Shown: in pieces, positions 4,827 through 5,410 of the stretch | Layout: each line of letters starts with the position of its first letter | How positions within the stretch are numbered: the stretch's first letter is position 1 | NCBI GenBank assembly: GCA_009845645.1 | Contig: VXZF01000191.1 | Location: 1 to 5,410, forward strand | DNA: 5,410 nucleotides | Direction: 5' to 3' | Source: Gemmatimonadota bacterium | Lineage (GTDB): Bacteria; Latescibacterota; UBA2968; UBA8231 | The notes under the pieces: generated by a model | Database searches by the model: none | Told to the model about the DNA's origin: nothing | Seen by the model: the letters and a program-made list of their open reading frames with translations, nothing else | Translations under genes and position numbers: made by a program

Positions 4827-5410
4827 GTGAAAAATTACCGCGAATTAGGGTATTTTCTTCAGGTATTGCTGCTCTGCAGCACGATATCACCCACAGCAGG
4901 CGAGGAACTACGGATTGGGACCAGCGCGGATTGGGATGCGTGGCAGCGGCCCGGCAATGCCATCGAAATCAGCCGTGGGAAAGCTGGCCCCAGATTTGTG
5001 CGGCGGAATATCGACGCGGTCGCCAATGTTGGGGATTTCGGCGGTGGCATCCGCGCTGCGGGATCCAACAGCGACGATGCTGGCAACCTGATCGACGGGA
5101 GCTTGAGCAGCTTCTGGGCTCCCGATTGGAATGACGATCCCGAGAATATGTACGTCGAGGTCGATCTAGGCCGCGTGGTTTCCGCACGGCGAGTGATCTT
5201 GCGGCTCCGGGAAGATGGGCCGCCGCTGGAGCTTTTTCAGGTTCTGCTTTCCAATGGCGAGCGCTTTTTTGATTCGACCGGACTGCCCCTGCCGAGTATT
5301 GTGCGCTACAGTGATCGCGTCCGCTACAGCTTCAACAAACAACGGGAGTTGGTCATCGAATACGGCCTTAAACCGCTGCAATTCATTCGCATTGAAGTGG
5401 ACTTGCCCAC
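4827..5410 (+). CDS. Exported discoidin-like (F5/8 type C) protein, N-terminal part, 3' end beyond the window
   Basis: The frame stays open from a GTG at 4827 to the right edge, giving 194 residues. The N-terminus looks like a signal peptide: Lys2 and Arg5, a hydrophobic stretch FLQVLLLCSTI (10-20), and a polar end SPTAG (21-25), with cleavage plausible after residue 24 or 25. Cys17 is preceded by Leu residues, so it does not form a normal lipobox. After a leader segment containing WDAWQRPGNAI (36-46), residues about 72-128 resemble an F5/8 type C (galactose-binding-like) domain: GGGIRAAGSN, then NLIDGSLSSFW (87-97), then a polar stretch and VEVDLGRVVSARRVILRLR (110-128). Such domains bind glycans or other surface ligands and often sit beside catalytic domains; whether one follows cannot be seen. 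It lies 32 bp after the enolase superfamily gene on the same strand with no evident terminator between, so it may be the last visible operon member. Export is fairly sure, the domain call moderate, and the ligand unknown. Confidence 0.72.
   Translation, partial: MKNYRELGYFLQVLLLCSTISPTAGEELRIGTSADWDAWQRPGNAIEISRGKAGPRFVRRNIDAVANVGDFGGGIRAAGSNSDDAGNLIDGSLSSFWAPDWNDDPENMYVEVDLGRVVSARRVILRLREDGPPLELFQVLLSNGERFFDSTGLPLPSIVRYSDRVRYSFNKQRELVIEYGLKPLQFIRIEVDLP

Noticed and set aside
4843..4877. Lipoprotein signal with Cys17 in the exported protein
   Set aside because: The residue before the Cys is Leu, not Gly, Ala or Ser, so the lipobox rule fails. A signal peptidase I site after residue 24 or 25 fits better.
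1..5410. CRISPR array, insertion sequence, tRNA, rRNA, or defence system
   Set aside because: No regular repeats, terminal inverted repeats with transposase, cloverleaf or known effector domains are visible. Coding sequence explains nearly all of the window.

Overview
The window comes from a fairly GC-rich bacterial chromosome and reads almost entirely on the + strand. No marker gene fixes the taxon. Paired Gfo/Idh/MocA oxidoreductases, paired mandelate-racemase-type enolase superfamily enzymes and a secreted discoidin-like protein recall environmental lineages rich in carbohydrate catabolism (Planctomycetes, Latescibacterota, Poribacteria and similar groups). That placement rests on memory of gene content and is weak.

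Layout: (1) Positions 1-323 hold the 3' part of a VapC-type PIN-domain toxin gene that enters from the left edge. Its antitoxin would lie outside the window. (2) Positions 324-549 are non-coding and hold a near-consensus sigma70-type promoter (TTGACA, 17 nt, TATTAT at 489-517). A 6-bp inverted repeat overlaps the -35 box, and a strong Shine-Dalgarno precedes the next gene. (3) Positions 550-4794 hold four tightly packed genes: two Gfo/Idh/MocA oxidoreductases overlapping by 11 bp, a rhamnonate-dehydratase-like enolase superfamily protein 24 bp further on, and a second, divergent and shortened enolase superfamily protein starting at a GTG 2 bp later. (4) From a GTG at 4827 to the right edge runs the N-terminal part of an exported protein with a signal peptide and an F5/8 type C (discoidin)-like domain. 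It follows after 32 bp and may belong to the same transcript.

The likely logic is catabolism of a sugar, cyclitol or sugar acid. NAD(P)-dependent oxidation would be done by the Gfo/Idh/MocA proteins, and Mg2+-dependent dehydration or epimerisation of an acid sugar by the enolase superfamily proteins. The exported protein may bind glycan outside the cytoplasm. The substrate cannot be read from the sequence. In each enzyme pair at least one member departs from the textbook catalytic set: Trp at the usual Asp position in the second oxidoreductase, and no clear third metal ligand in the second enolase superfamily protein. This is the most interesting feature of the locus. I see no mobile element, CRISPR array, tRNA or rRNA, and nothing that clearly amounts to a new type of system.
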